This document shows, piece by piece, positions 8,243 through 15,803 of a DNA stretch of 64,000 bases (position 1 is the stretch's first letter; each line of letters opens with the position of its first letter). Position numbers and translations under genes: made by a program. The DNA lies in the NCBI GenBank assembly GCA_965214485.1, contig CBDCBW010000017.1, forward strand, positions 496,001 through 560,000. Direction: 5' to 3'. Source of the DNA: JANQRZ01 sp965214485. GTDB lineage: Bacteria; Bacteroidota; Rhodothermia; Rhodothermales; JANQRZ01. The notes under the pieces were generated by a model, which saw only the letters and a program-made list of their open reading frames with translations, was not told where the DNA came from and did no database searches.

Positions 8243-8674
8243 ATGACCATCACGATGTTCAAGGGCAAGCTCCACCGCCTGACGGTGACCGAGGCCGACC
8301 TCCACTACGAGGGCTCGATCACGCTCGACGCCGAGCTGATGGAGGCGGCCCAGCTGCTGCCCTACGAGCGCGTACAGGTGCTCAACGTCAACGCCGGGAC
8401 GCGGCTCGAGACCTACACGATCCCCGCCGAGCCGGGGAGCCGGACGGTCTGCCTCAACGGCCCCGCTGCCCGCCTCGTCGCCCCCGGCGACCAGGTCATC
8501 GTGATCGCCTACGCCGAGATGACGCCCGAGGAGGCCCGGGCGCATCGCCCCCGCGTCGTGCTCGTCGACGCGCACAACAACCCGACCGAGGTCCTCGACC
8601 TCGACGGCACACCCGTCGCCGACCCGCACGCGCCCGGCGTCACGAACTCCGCGCCCGGGCAGGGGAGGCGGTGA
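8243..8674 (+). CDS. panD: Aspartate 1-decarboxylase (pyruvoyl enzyme)
   Basis: Decarboxylates L-aspartate to beta-alanine for PanC. The enzyme is made as a proenzyme that self-cleaves at Gly24-Ser25 (HYEGSITLD) to create the pyruvoyl cofactor; this site is present. Lys9 and Tyr-bearing motifs typical of the family are also seen (FKGKLHR, TYTIPAEPGS). The ATG at 8243 gives MTITMFKGK, matching family N-termini; the open frame extends 17 codons upstream without support. The length of 143 is longer than the usual 115-130 because of a C-terminal Pro/Gly/Arg tail that runs into a duplicated 16-bp sequence spanning the stop codon. Confidence 0.96.
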   Translation: MTITMFKGKLHRLTVTEADLHYEGSITLDAELMEAAQLLPYERVQVLNVNAGTRLETYTIPAEPGSRTVCLNGPAARLVAPGDQVIVIAYAEMTPEEARAHRPRVVLVDAHNNPTEVLDLDGTPVADPHAPGVTNSAPGQGRR

Positions 8675-8700
8675 AAAACCGGGGCGGTGAAAAACCGGGG
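8669..8700. repeat. Perfect 16-bp direct repeat spanning the panD stop codon
   Basis: CGGTGAAAAACCGGGG occurs twice head to tail (8669-8684 and 8685-8700). The first copy contains the panD TGA at 8672-8674, so the duplication produced an in-line pseudo-terminus. Confidence 0.85.
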
Positions 8701-8751
8701 AGGACGCGGGCGGGGTGCCCCCTCCGTCTCTTTCGCCCCGCCCCGCCCCGG

Positions 8752-8810
8752 TATCTTCGGAAGCGCTCCGCCCACCCTCCGGGCGGCCACACGGGGTCGC
8801 CCCTACGGAC
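8752..8810. promoter_or_regulatory. TATCTTC promoter-like element and GTAGGGGCG-type repeat before the thiolase gene
   Basis: TATCTTC at 8752-8758 resembles the recurrent -7 element, although it is about 100 bases before the thiolase ATG. Downstream, around 8780-8808, the minus strand reads GTAGGGGCGACCCCGTGTGG, a GTAGGGGyG-type sequence related to the palindromes at 10050 and 39027. Confidence 0.3.
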
Positions 8811-8858
8811 GATGCAGCGCAGCCCGCGCCCCATCCAAAATCGCAAACCCGAACTCGC

Positions 8859-10037
8859 ATGGCTTCCGTCATCCTCGCCGCTGCCCGCACGCCCATCGGC
8901 TCCTTCGGCGGCGCGCTCGCCTCGGTCCCCGCGCCCGACCTCGGGGCCACCGCCATCAAAGCCGCGCTCGACCGGGCCGGCGTCGAGCCCGACGACGTCG
9001 ACGAGGTCATCATGGGCTGCGTCGTCACGGCCGGCGTCGGGCAGGCCCCCGGACGCCAGGCGGCGATCAAAGCCGGGCTGCCGGACAAGACGCCGTGCAT
9101 GACCCTCAACAAGGTCTGCGGCTCGGGGATGAAAGCCGTCATGCTCGCCGACCAGGCGATCCGCGCCGGCGACGCGAAGCTCGTCGTCGCCGGCGGGATG
9201 GAGAACATGAGCGCCGCGCCGTACCTCCTTCAGAACGGCCGCTACGGCTACAAATTCGGCAACGGCGCGCTCGTCGACGCGATGCAGCACGACGGCCTCA
9301 CCGACGCCTACAGCGGCCAGGCGATGGGCGTCTCCGCCGACCTGTGCGCCGACACCTGCTCGGTCCCGCGCGAGCGGCAGGACGAGTTCTCGGTCGTGAG
9401 CTACCAGCGCGCCCAGAAGTCCGTCAACGAGGGCGTGTTCGACGCCGAGGTCGCGCCCGTGACCATCCCCGGCCGCAAGGGCGACACGGTGGTCGACAAG
9501 GACGAGGAGCCGTTCCGCACCAACTTCGACAAGATCCCGACGCTCCGGCCCGTCTTCTCGAAGGAGGGCGGGACCGTCACCGCCGCGAACGCGAGCACGA
9601 TCAACGACGGCGCTGCCGCCCTCGTCATCGCCGACGAGGCGTGGGCGAAGGAGCACGGCCTCACGCCCCTCGCCCGGATCGTCGCGTCCGCGCAGCATGC
9701 CAAGCCGCCCGAGGAGTTCACCACGGCCCCGATCCAGGCCACCGAAAAGGTCCTCGAGAAGACGGGCCTGACGGTCGACGACATCGACCTGTTCGAGGTC
9801 AACGAGGCGTTCGCCGTCGTCGCCCTCGCCGCGCAGGACGCCCTCGGCATCCCGGTCGAGAAGCTCAACGTCAACGGCGGCGCGGTCGCCCTCGGCCACC
9901 CCATCGGCGCGAGCGGCGCGCGCATCCTGACGACCCTCCTCTACGCGCTAGAGCAGCGCGACGCCCGGCGCGGCCTCGCCGCCATCTGCATCGGCGGCGG
10001 CGAAGCCACCGCCCTCGTCGTCGAGCGGCCCGAGTGA
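8859..10037 (+). CDS. Thiolase (acetyl-CoA C-acetyltransferase)
   Basis: Condenses or thiolytically cleaves 3-ketoacyl-CoA; with the next gene it suits acetoacetyl-CoA metabolism or beta-oxidation. The 392-residue product has the nucleophilic Cys87 in NKVCGSG, the NEAF motif (about residue 312), the catalytic His in GGAVALGHPIGASGAR (about 348) and the second Cys in CIGGG (about 378). The ATG at 8859 is chosen because the family N-terminus (ASVILAAARTPIG) follows at once; the frame is open farther upstream without homology. A REP-like palindrome and then a 3-hydroxyacyl-CoA dehydrogenase gene follow on the same strand. Confidence 0.93.
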   Translation: MASVILAAARTPIGSFGGALASVPAPDLGATAIKAALDRAGVEPDDVDEVIMGCVVTAGVGQAPGRQAAIKAGLPDKTPCMTLNKVCGSGMKAVMLADQAIRAGDAKLVVAGGMENMSAAPYLLQNGRYGYKFGNGALVDAMQHDGLTDAYSGQAMGVSADLCADTCSVPRERQDEFSVVSYQRAQKSVNEGVFDAEVAPVTIPGRKGDTVVDKDEEPFRTNFDKIPTLRPVFSKEGGTVTAANASTINDGAAALVIADEAWAKEHGLTPLARIVASAQHAKPPEEFTTAPIQATEKVLEKTGLTVDDIDLFEVNEAFAVVALAAQDALGIPVEKLNVNGGAVALGHPIGASGARILTTLLYALEQRDARRGLAAICIGGGEATALVVERPE

Positions 10038-10049
10038 ATCACAACACCG

Positions 10050-10076
10050 TAGGGGCGGGTTTCAAACCCGCCCCTG
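10050..10076. repeat. REP-like palindrome GTAGGGGCGGGTTTC...
   Basis: GGGGCGGGTTT (10052-10062) pairs perfectly with AAACCCGCCCC (10064-10074). It shares its GTAGGGG lead and loop with the element at 39027-39055, where the stem is GGGGTGGG/CCCACCCC: a compensatory base-pair change. Both lie between co-oriented genes. Confidence 0.75.
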
Positions 10077-10094
10077 CCCTTTGACGCGCCACCC

Positions 10095-10949
10095 ATGAGC
10101 ATCCACCACATCGCCGTTATCGGGGCGGGCACGATGGGCAATGGCATCGCCCACGTCCTCGCCCTCGCCGGGCACGACGTCACCCTCGTCGACGTCAACC
10201 AGGAGCGCCTCGACGCGGGCCTCGCCACGGTCGAGAAGAACCTCGCCCGGCAGGTCAAGAAGGAGAGGATCACCGCCGAGGAGCAGGTCGAGACCCTCGC
10301 CCGGATCGCGTGCGCCACCGACCTCTCGGCCGACACGGGGGCGGCCGACCTCGTGATCGAAGCCGCGACCGAGAACCCGAAGACCAAAGCGGAGATTTTC
10401 CGGGCCCTCGACCGGGCGACGAAGCCCAGCGCCATCCTCGCCTCGAACACCTCGTCGATCTCGATCACCCAGATCGCCGCCGAGACGGAGCGGCCCGCCC
10501 ACGTCATCGGGATGCACTTCTTCAACCCGGTCCCGGTGATGAAGCTCGTCGAGATCGTGCGCGGCCTCGAGACCTCGGACGCGACGTTCCAGGCGGTCTA
10601 CGACCTCTCGGAGAAGCTCGGCAAGACGCCCGTCGAGGTCAACGACTACGCGGGCTTCGTCTCGAACCGCATCCTGATGCCGATGATCAACGAGGCCGTC
10701 TTCTGCGTGATGGAGGGCGTCGCCGAGCCCGAAGACATCGACACCGTGATGCGGCTCGGGATGGCGCACCCGATGGGGCCGCTCGCGCTCGCCGACTTCA
10801 TCGGCCTCGACGTGTGCTTGTCGATCATGGAGGTCTTGCACCGCGAGCTCGGCGACTCGAAGTACCGCCCGTGCCCGCTGCTGCGCAAGATGGTCGTCGC
10901 CGGGCGGCTCGGGCGGAAGTCCGGCCGCGGGTTCTACAGCTACGCATGA
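10095..10949 (+). CDS. 3-hydroxybutyryl-CoA / 3-hydroxyacyl-CoA dehydrogenase
   Basis: NAD(P)-dependent interconversion of 3-hydroxyacyl-CoA and acetoacetyl-CoA-type substrates, downstream of thiolase in fatty-acid or butanoate metabolism. The 284-residue single-domain form (PaaH/Hbd-like) has a Rossmann GxGxxG at residues 10-15 (GAGTMG), the SNTSS serine region near 120 and HFFNPVPVMKLVEI around 140, which carries the catalytic His. An Asn-containing VNDYAGFVSNRI segment follows. The SDR gene overlaps its stop codon (ATGA), so translation is probably coupled. Confidence 0.93.
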   Translation: MSIHHIAVIGAGTMGNGIAHVLALAGHDVTLVDVNQERLDAGLATVEKNLARQVKKERITAEEQVETLARIACATDLSADTGAADLVIEAATENPKTKAEIFRALDRATKPSAILASNTSSISITQIAAETERPAHVIGMHFFNPVPVMKLVEIVRGLETSDATFQAVYDLSEKLGKTPVEVNDYAGFVSNRILMPMINEAVFCVMEGVAEPEDIDTVMRLGMAHPMGPLALADFIGLDVCLSIMEVLHRELGDSKYRPCPLLRKMVVAGRLGRKSGRGFYSYA

Positions 10950-11719
10950 CGAGTGCCGAGCGACGAAGGATGGTGTTCATCACCGGAGCCTCGGCAGGGA
11001 TCGGCGCGGCGTGCGCCGAGGCGTTTGCCGATGCCGGGGCGAGGCTGCTCCTCGCGGCTCGTCGGAGGGAGAAGCTCGATGCGTTGTCGGCACGGCTCGC
11101 CCAATCGCACGGGGCGGAGACGCTCGCGCTCGCGCTCGACGTGCGCGACGCCTCGGCGGTGAACGCCGCCGTCGCCGGGCTGCCCGAGGCGTGGCAGGCC
11201 ATCGACGTACTCGTCAACAACGCCGGGCTGTCGCGCGGCCTCGATCCCGTCTGGGAGCACACCGACGAGCAGATCGACACGATGCTCGACACGAACGTGA
11301 AGGGGCTGCTGTTCGTCACCCGCGCGGTCGTGCCGGGGATGCTGGCGCGCGGGCGTGGGCACGTCATCAACATCGGCTCGACGGCCGGGCACGGGGTCTA
11401 CGCCGGCGGCGTGGTGTATGCGGCCACCAAGCACGCCGTCGGCGCGATCACCGCCGGCCTCAAGATCGACCTCCACGGCACGCCCGTCCGCGTCTCGACC
11501 GTCGACCCAGGCCTGACCGAGACCGACTTCTCGCTCGTCCGCTTCGACGGCGACGCCGACCGCGCCGACGCCGTCTACGCGACCACGACGCCGCTCCAGG
11601 CTGGGGACGTGGCCGAGGCCGTCGTGTGGTGCGCCACCCGCCCGCCGCACGTCAACGTCGCCGAGGTTATCCTGACGCCGACGGCGCAGTCGTCGGTGAC
11701 GCTCATCCAGCGCTCGTGA
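10946..11719 (+). CDS. SDR-family NAD(P)-dependent oxidoreductase
   Basis: Classical short-chain dehydrogenase of 257 residues: cofactor motif TGASAGIG (13-20), NNAG (91-94), catalytic Ser145, Tyr158 and Lys162 (YxxxK). The sequence around PGLTETDF and the overall length resemble YdfG-type 3-hydroxy acid / L-allo-threonine dehydrogenases, which usually prefer NADP. Its start overlaps the stop of the hydroxyacyl-CoA dehydrogenase by 4 bases, so it may act on a related hydroxy acid, although this is only contextual. Its 3' end overlaps the decayed HEPN remnant on the opposite strand (11703-11719). Confidence 0.88.
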   Translation: MTSAERRRMVFITGASAGIGAACAEAFADAGARLLLAARRREKLDALSARLAQSHGAETLALALDVRDASAVNAAVAGLPEAWQAIDVLVNNAGLSRGLDPVWEHTDEQIDTMLDTNVKGLLFVTRAVVPGMLARGRGHVINIGSTAGHGVYAGGVVYAATKHAVGAITAGLKIDLHGTPVRVSTVDPGLTETDFSLVRFDGDADRADAVYATTTPLQAGDVAEAVVWCATRPPHVNVAEVILTPTAQSSVTLIQRS

Positions 11720-11910
11720 GCAGGCGCTCGACGGCCTCGACGAACGTGCGCGCGGTCGATGGCTCGGCGGGCCTCTTCGCTGCTGAAGTCGTATCCAACG
11801 GCGTAGTACGCTCGTGTTACGGCCCCTCCGGCGTCGATATCGACCAGGGCGCTGGCTCCGTCGAGCGTTTGATAGGCTTTGTCGAGGAATCCACGCGTTT
11901 CCGGTTTCAT
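11703..11910 (-). pseudogene. Decayed HEPN-domain toxin gene (internal deletion and frameshift)
   Basis: The start (MKPETRGFLDKAYQTLDGAS...AYYA) matches the N-terminus of small HEPN proteins of MNT-HEPN toxin-antitoxin pairs, and the end (GYDFSSEEARRAIDRA) matches their C-terminus. The roughly 70 residues expected between, which carry the Rx4-6H RNase motif, are missing. After AIDRA the reading frame shifts at a GC-dinucleotide run near 11748, and the natural tail (RTFVEAVERLL) continues in another frame to a TGA at 11703-11705. The ATG at 11908-11910 overlaps the ancestral MNT stop (ATGA). It cannot encode an active RNase. Confidence 0.75.
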
Positions 11911-11978
11911 AGCATGACGCCTTCCGCGTGCGCGTTTACGAACAGGGGCGCTTTATGCAGGACAAAATCTCCCTCTGA

Positions 11979-12847
11979 GAGGCTGTTTGGTAACTATGCG
12001 AGACGGCGCAACATCATCCGGATCGCGCTGAGGTGCACCATCGCCTCGCTGACCGCCGGAAGGTACTCGTAGTCCTTCGACAGACGCCGGTAGCCGCCGA
12101 ACCACGCGAACGTCCGCTCGACCACCCACCGCTTCTTCAAGACCACGAACCCTCGCTGCCCCGGCTTGCGCTCGACGATATGCCACAGCCACCCGAACAC
12201 GCGCCAGATGAGCCCCGTCGGCGTCCCAGCGTAGCCCTGGTCGGCGAAGATGACCTCCAGCCGAGGCACCTTCCCTTGCACCCGGTCGAGCAGATGCGGC
12301 ACCCGCTGGCTGTCGTTGATGTCGGCGCGGTGCACCAAGACGGCCAGGAGCAGGCCGAGCGTGTCGACGAGGATGTGGCGCTTACGGCCGTTGATGAGCT
12401 TGCCGCCATCGAAGCCGCGTTCCCCACCGGCTTGGCTGGTCTTGACCGACTGCGAGTCTATGACGGCCGCAGATGGACTCGCGTGGCGTCCGACCTTACG
12501 GCGTACGGCCCGGCGCAGCCCGTCGGTAAGTCGTTCGAACAAGCCCGTCGCGGCCCAGGCTCGGAAGTGGTAGTAGACGGTCTGCCAGGGCGGGAAGCCC
12601 TCGGGCAGCATCCGCCACTGGCACCCGGTTTTGCTGAGGTAAAACAGGGCGTTGGCGAGTGCTCGTGGGTGGTGTTGGCGGAAGGTTTGCCCGGCGAAGA
12701 GCGGGGCGATAGCTTTCCACTGAGCGTCCGTCAGGTCGGAGCAGTAGCGTTGTGAGCGCATGGCTTCGGTAGTCTTGTGGAAGAGGCGATTCCACAAGAT
12801 GCTGGCGGGCGCTCTTCTGTATCAAAGCCGACTTACCAAACAGTCTC
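11979..12847 (-). mobile_element. IS5-family insertion sequence (IS1031/IS427-like), 869 bp
   Basis: Complete element bounded by 15-bp terminal inverted repeats, GAGGCTGTTTGGTAA at 11979-11993 and GAGACTGTTTGGTAA (reverse strand) at 12833-12847, with one mismatch. It is flanked by a perfect 3-bp TGA target duplication (11976-11978 and 12848-12850), which fits the TNA target preference of the IS1031/IS427 groups. It carries one transposase gene whose stop abuts the left repeat. It sits inside the 3' part of an MNT antitoxin gene. Excising it with one TGA copy restores an open frame. Confidence 0.95.
11994..12761 (-). CDS. IS5-family transposase
   Basis: DDE transposase of 255 residues from the ATG at 12761; a TTG 12 codons upstream is possible. 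The N-terminal DUF4096-type helix-turn-helix region (DLTDAQWKAIAPLF...GCQWRMLPEGFPPWQTVYYHF) is followed by the catalytic residues in DSQSVKT, FADQGYAG and the C-terminal ERTFAWFGGYRRLSKDYE (Y-(2)-R-(3)-E-like signature). Uninterrupted, so potentially active. The related flanking duplication and intact repeats suggest recent insertion. Confidence 0.95.
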   Translation of the reverse strand: MRSQRYCSDLTDAQWKAIAPLFAGQTFRQHHPRALANALFYLSKTGCQWRMLPEGFPPWQTVYYHFRAWAATGLFERLTDGLRRAVRRKVGRHASPSAAVIDSQSVKTSQAGGERGFDGGKLINGRKRHILVDTLGLLLAVLVHRADINDSQRVPHLLDRVQGKVPRLEVIFADQGYAGTPTGLIWRVFGWLWHIVERKPGQRGFVVLKKRWVVERTFAWFGGYRRLSKDYEYLPAVSEAMVHLSAIRMMLRRLA

Positions 12848-13093
12848 TGAGGCGGGTATCAGCGAGACGGACTCTCCGTACTGGTCCAGCAGATCCACCG
12901 AGAGGGGGCCGGTGCGCTCGACCTCATCATAGAACCTGAACGCACCGAGAAGGACGACGAGCACGTCGATGTCGGAATCTTCTCGCGCCTCGCCGCGTGC
13001 GTGCGAGCCGAAGAGGACGAGCCGGACGAGCCGGTCGCCGTAGAGCGCGTCGAGCCGGTCGCGCAGGAGGGGAGCTAGCTCAGCAGGAGGCAT
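12833..13093 (-). CDS. MNT-type nucleotidyltransferase antitoxin, 3' end truncated by the IS
   Basis: Minimal nucleotidyltransferase of the kind that AMPylates and neutralises HEPN toxins. The signature GS...DxD is intact: Gly29-Ser30 (LFGSHARGE) with Asp41 and Asp43 (SDIDVLVV). The start at 13093 (MPPAEL) is the natural one. The native C-terminus after residue Glu83 is lost: the IS right repeat supplies Thr-Val-Trp and a stop, giving 86 residues. Joining across the IS restores about 21 further residues and a stop overlapping the HEPN start (104 residues). It may keep partial activity, but its partner toxin is dead. It is divergently transcribed from the NUDIX gene, only 10 bases away. Confidence 0.85.
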   Translation of the reverse strand: MPPAELAPLLRDRLDALYGDRLVRLVLFGSHARGEAREDSDIDVLVVLLGAFRFYDEVERTGPLSVDLLDQYGESVSLIPASETVW

Positions 13094-13103
13094 CGGAGAG
13101 ACT

Positions 13104-13775
13104 ATGGGGGACGAGAAAAGATACACGTCGTGCGCGCGGACAGGTACGCTGCCGACGCACGCCGAGTTGGTGGAGGCGCTGCGTGACCGGCTGACTGGAC
13201 CGCTGCCGGGGCAGGAGGCGCAGCTCGCGATGTGCCCGCCGCAGCGGGGCGAGGCAGCGCAGTGGGACCAGGCGCAAACCCGGGCACGGCGTGCTGCCGT
13301 CCTGGCGCTGCTTTATCCGCTCGGCGGCACCACGGGCCTAGTCCTGACGCAGCGCCACGCCGACCTGCGGGCGCACAGCGGCCAGATCTCGTTCCCCGGC
13401 GGCAGCATCGAGCCGGGCGAGACCGCGGTGGAGGCCGCGCTCCGCGAGGCGTGGGAGGAGGTCGGCGTGCCGCCGGACGCGCCGGCCGTGCTCGGGCGGC
13501 TGACCGACTTGTACATCCCACCGTCGGACTTCACCGTGACGCCTGTTATTGCAAGCCTGAATGAGCGTCCCGTCTTCCGCCCTCAGGAGGAAGAAGTGGA
13601 CACGATCATCGAGGTCTCACTCCCGGCGCTGCTCGACCCGGCGAGCCGCGTCTCGGGGCTGTGGACCTTCGGCCCGCGCGAGATCGAGATTCCCTACTTC
13701 GCGTTCGGCGACTTCAAGGTCTGGGGCGCGACGGCGATGATGCTCGCTGAGCTCCTCGCCGCCCTCGACGGCTAA
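13104..13775 (+). CDS. NUDIX hydrolase, CoA pyrophosphatase-like
   Basis: Hydrolyses a nucleoside diphosphate linked to another moiety. The Nudix box is complete (GGSIEPGETAVEAALREAWEEVG around residues 97-119) and is preceded by the LRAHSGQISFPGG segment typical of the NudL/CoA diphosphatase subgroup; FxFGxxxVWGxTAxML-like sequence near the C-terminus (about 200-215) also fits that subgroup. The product is 223 residues, usual for the family, and cytosolic. The start at 13104 overlaps the MNT promoter region. Substrate assignment is by family only. Confidence 0.88.
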   Translation: MGDEKRYTSCARTGTLPTHAELVEALRDRLTGPLPGQEAQLAMCPPQRGEAAQWDQAQTRARRAAVLALLYPLGGTTGLVLTQRHADLRAHSGQISFPGGSIEPGETAVEAALREAWEEVGVPPDAPAVLGRLTDLYIPPSDFTVTPVIASLNERPVFRPQEEEVDTIIEVSLPALLDPASRVSGLWTFGPREIEIPYFAFGDFKVWGATAMMLAELLAALDG

Positions 13776-14105
13776 CACTAAGTCCACTAGCACCGTAGAA
13801 CTAGCACCACAGAGGAGGGTCATTCCGAGCGCAAGTGAGGACTCTCCCGTGTTGAAGCCGTGCAAGGCCCTGGCGCGGGAGATGTCTCCTCGCGGAGCCT
13901 GCACGGAGCGCAGTCGAACGTGCTCGTCGAAAGAACTGCGACACCAAGGGGACGCTGCGGCGCGGCCGGCCCCGCCGGATCGTTTGCGGCGGGGGGCCGT
14001 GGAAAAAGGTCCACCTCTCCGAACCGAAGCACCTCCTTCAAACCGAAGCCCTCTCCGAACCGAACCAGCTCTTCAAACCGACTCGCGCTTCCTCGCGCTT
14101 CTACG
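13776..14105. repeat. Gene-free spacer with a dispersed-type element and short repeats
   Basis: No gene is seen. From about 13813 to 13945 the sequence (GGTCATTCCGAGCGCAAG ... GAGATGTCTCCTCGCGGAGCC ... CTCGTCGAA) resembles a family of non-coding intergenic repeats found in many bacteria with the form TCATTCYGAGCG...GAATCTC. From about 14013 to 14085, CTCTCCGAACCGAA and CTTCAAACCGA-like phrases repeat imperfectly. Copies elsewhere in the genome were not available to compare. Confidence 0.4.
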
Positions 14106-15776
14106 ATGCAGACCTACGACGCCGTCATCGTCGGGGCCGGCCACAACGGCCTCACGACCGCCGCCTACCTCGCCCGCGCCGGCCTCTCCACCCTCGTTCT
14201 CGAACGCAACGACGCCATCGGCGGGGCGGTCCGCAGCGCCGAGGTCACGCGCCCCGGCTACGTCCACGACGTCTACTCGATGAACATGAACCTCTTCCTG
14301 GCCTCGCCCGTGTGGGCGGAGCTTCGGGAAGAGCTGGAAGCCCACGGCCTCGCCTTCGCGAAGTCGGCGAAGCCGTACTGCAACGTCTTCCCCACGGGCA
14401 CCGCCCTCCGCGTCTATCACGACGCCGACCGGACCCTTGCCGGGATGCGCGCCCACAACGCCGCCGACGCCGAGGGCTGGCAGGCGCTCTACGACGCCTT
14501 CAAGGATTTCCAGCAGACGCTCCTCCCGCTCTATTCGGCCCCGCTCCCCTCCGCCGAGGCGGCGTGGAAGCTCGGGCAGGCCGTGCGGAAAGTCGGCGTG
14601 CGGCGGACCGAAGAGCTGGCGAAGCTCGTGCTCAGCAGCACGCGCGAGCTCGGCACGGCCTTCTTCGCGAGCGACGAGGCCCGCGCCCTCATCGCCACCT
14701 GGGGCCTCCACCTCGACTTCGGGCCCGACGTCTCGGGCGGGGGGATGTTTCCGCTCCTCGAAGCCTTCTCGGACATGGAGGAGGGGATGAGCGTCGTCCG
14801 GGGCGGGGCCTCGGGCCTGGTCGAGGCGCTCGCCGGGGTCGTCCGGGCGAACGGCGGGGTGGTCCGGACCGGGGCCGCGGCCGTGCGGATTCTGGAGGAG
14901 CACGGGCGCGCCGTCGGCGTCGAGCTCGAAGGGGGCGAGCGGATCGGGGCCGGCGAAGTCGTCGTGGCGAACCTCGTTCCGACGGTCCTCTTCAACGACC
15001 TCCTCGCTGAGGCACCGCTCCCCGCCGACTTCCGGCGCAAGGTGGACCGCTACGCCTACGGGCCGGCCACGATGATGGTGCATCTCGCGCTCGATGGCCC
15101 TGCCCCGTGGGCGGCGGGGGAGGAGATCCAGGAGTTCGCCTACGTCCACATCGCCCCGTACGTCGCCGACCTCGCCCGGACCTACACCGCTGCGATGAAC
15201 GGAGAGATTCCCGAGAGCCCGCTCCTCATCGTTGGGCAGCCGACGGCCGTGGACCCGGGTCGCGCGCCTGAGGGCGGGCACATCCTGTGGATCCAGGTCC
15301 GCACGCTCCCGGCGCTCATTCGCGGCGACGCCGCCGGAGAGATCACCGCCACGCACTGGGACGAGGCGAAGGCTCCGGTCGCCGAGCGTGTGCTCGATAA
15401 GCTGGAGGCGTACGCGCCGGGTGTGCGCGAGCGCATCGTCGGGCAGCACGTCCTCTCGCCGCGCGACCTCGAACGGCACAACCCGAACCTCGTCGGCGGC
15501 GACTCGGTCGGGGGGAGCCACCACCTCCACCAGAACTTCCTGTGGCGGCCCTTCGCCGGGTGGTCCCGCTACGCGATGCCGATCGACCGGCTCTACATGG
15601 TGGGGGCGGGGACGTACCCGGGCGGCGGCAACAACGCCACGTCGGGCTACCTCGCGGCGCAGCGTATCCTCGGCGGCGGCGGGGCAGCCACGGCGGCGAA
15701 GGTGGCCGTCGGCACCGCCGCCGGCGCAGCCGCCATCGCTGGACTCACGCAGCTTTTCGGCGGAGAGGGCGACTGA
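14106..15776 (+). CDS. NAD(P)/FAD-dependent oxidoreductase, CrtI/PYROXD2-like
   Basis: FAD-binding amine-oxidase/phytoene-desaturase superfamily protein of 556 residues. The dinucleotide-binding motif VGAGHNGLTTAAYLA lies at residues 9-23, with an acidic residue ending strand 2 (LVLERND) and the CrtI-like GGAVRS. The C-terminal FAD-binding segment (RLYMVGAGTYPGGGNNATSGYLAA) is about residues 497-520. The ATG at 14106 is used because the Rossmann motif starts there. It resembles the PYROXD2/carotenoid-oxidoreductase-like subgroup more than true phytoene desaturases, and no carotenoid genes adjoin it. Substrate unknown. Confidence 0.85.
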   Translation: MQTYDAVIVGAGHNGLTTAAYLARAGLSTLVLERNDAIGGAVRSAEVTRPGYVHDVYSMNMNLFLASPVWAELREELEAHGLAFAKSAKPYCNVFPTGTALRVYHDADRTLAGMRAHNAADAEGWQALYDAFKDFQQTLLPLYSAPLPSAEAAWKLGQAVRKVGVRRTEELAKLVLSSTRELGTAFFASDEARALIATWGLHLDFGPDVSGGGMFPLLEAFSDMEEGMSVVRGGASGLVEALAGVVRANGGVVRTGAAAVRILEEHGRAVGVELEGGERIGAGEVVVANLVPTVLFNDLLAEAPLPADFRRKVDRYAYGPATMMVHLALDGPAPWAAGEEIQEFAYVHIAPYVADLARTYTAAMNGEIPESPLLIVGQPTAVDPGRAPEGGHILWIQVRTLPALIRGDAAGEITATHWDEAKAPVAERVLDKLEAYAPGVRERIVGQHVLSPRDLERHNPNLVGGDSVGGSHHLHQNFLWRPFAGWSRYAMPIDRLYMVGAGTYPGGGNNATSGYLAAQRILGGGGAATAAKVAVGTAAGAAAIAGLTQLFGGEGD

Positions 15777-15803
15777 GCAGGGTGGCTGCGGTCGGGAGGG
15801 GCG

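Noticed and set aside
14437..15040. Antisense reading opposite the CrtI-like gene
   Set aside because: Biased Arg/Ser/Pro composition and no motif; it lies entirely within a gene with clear FAD-binding motifs.
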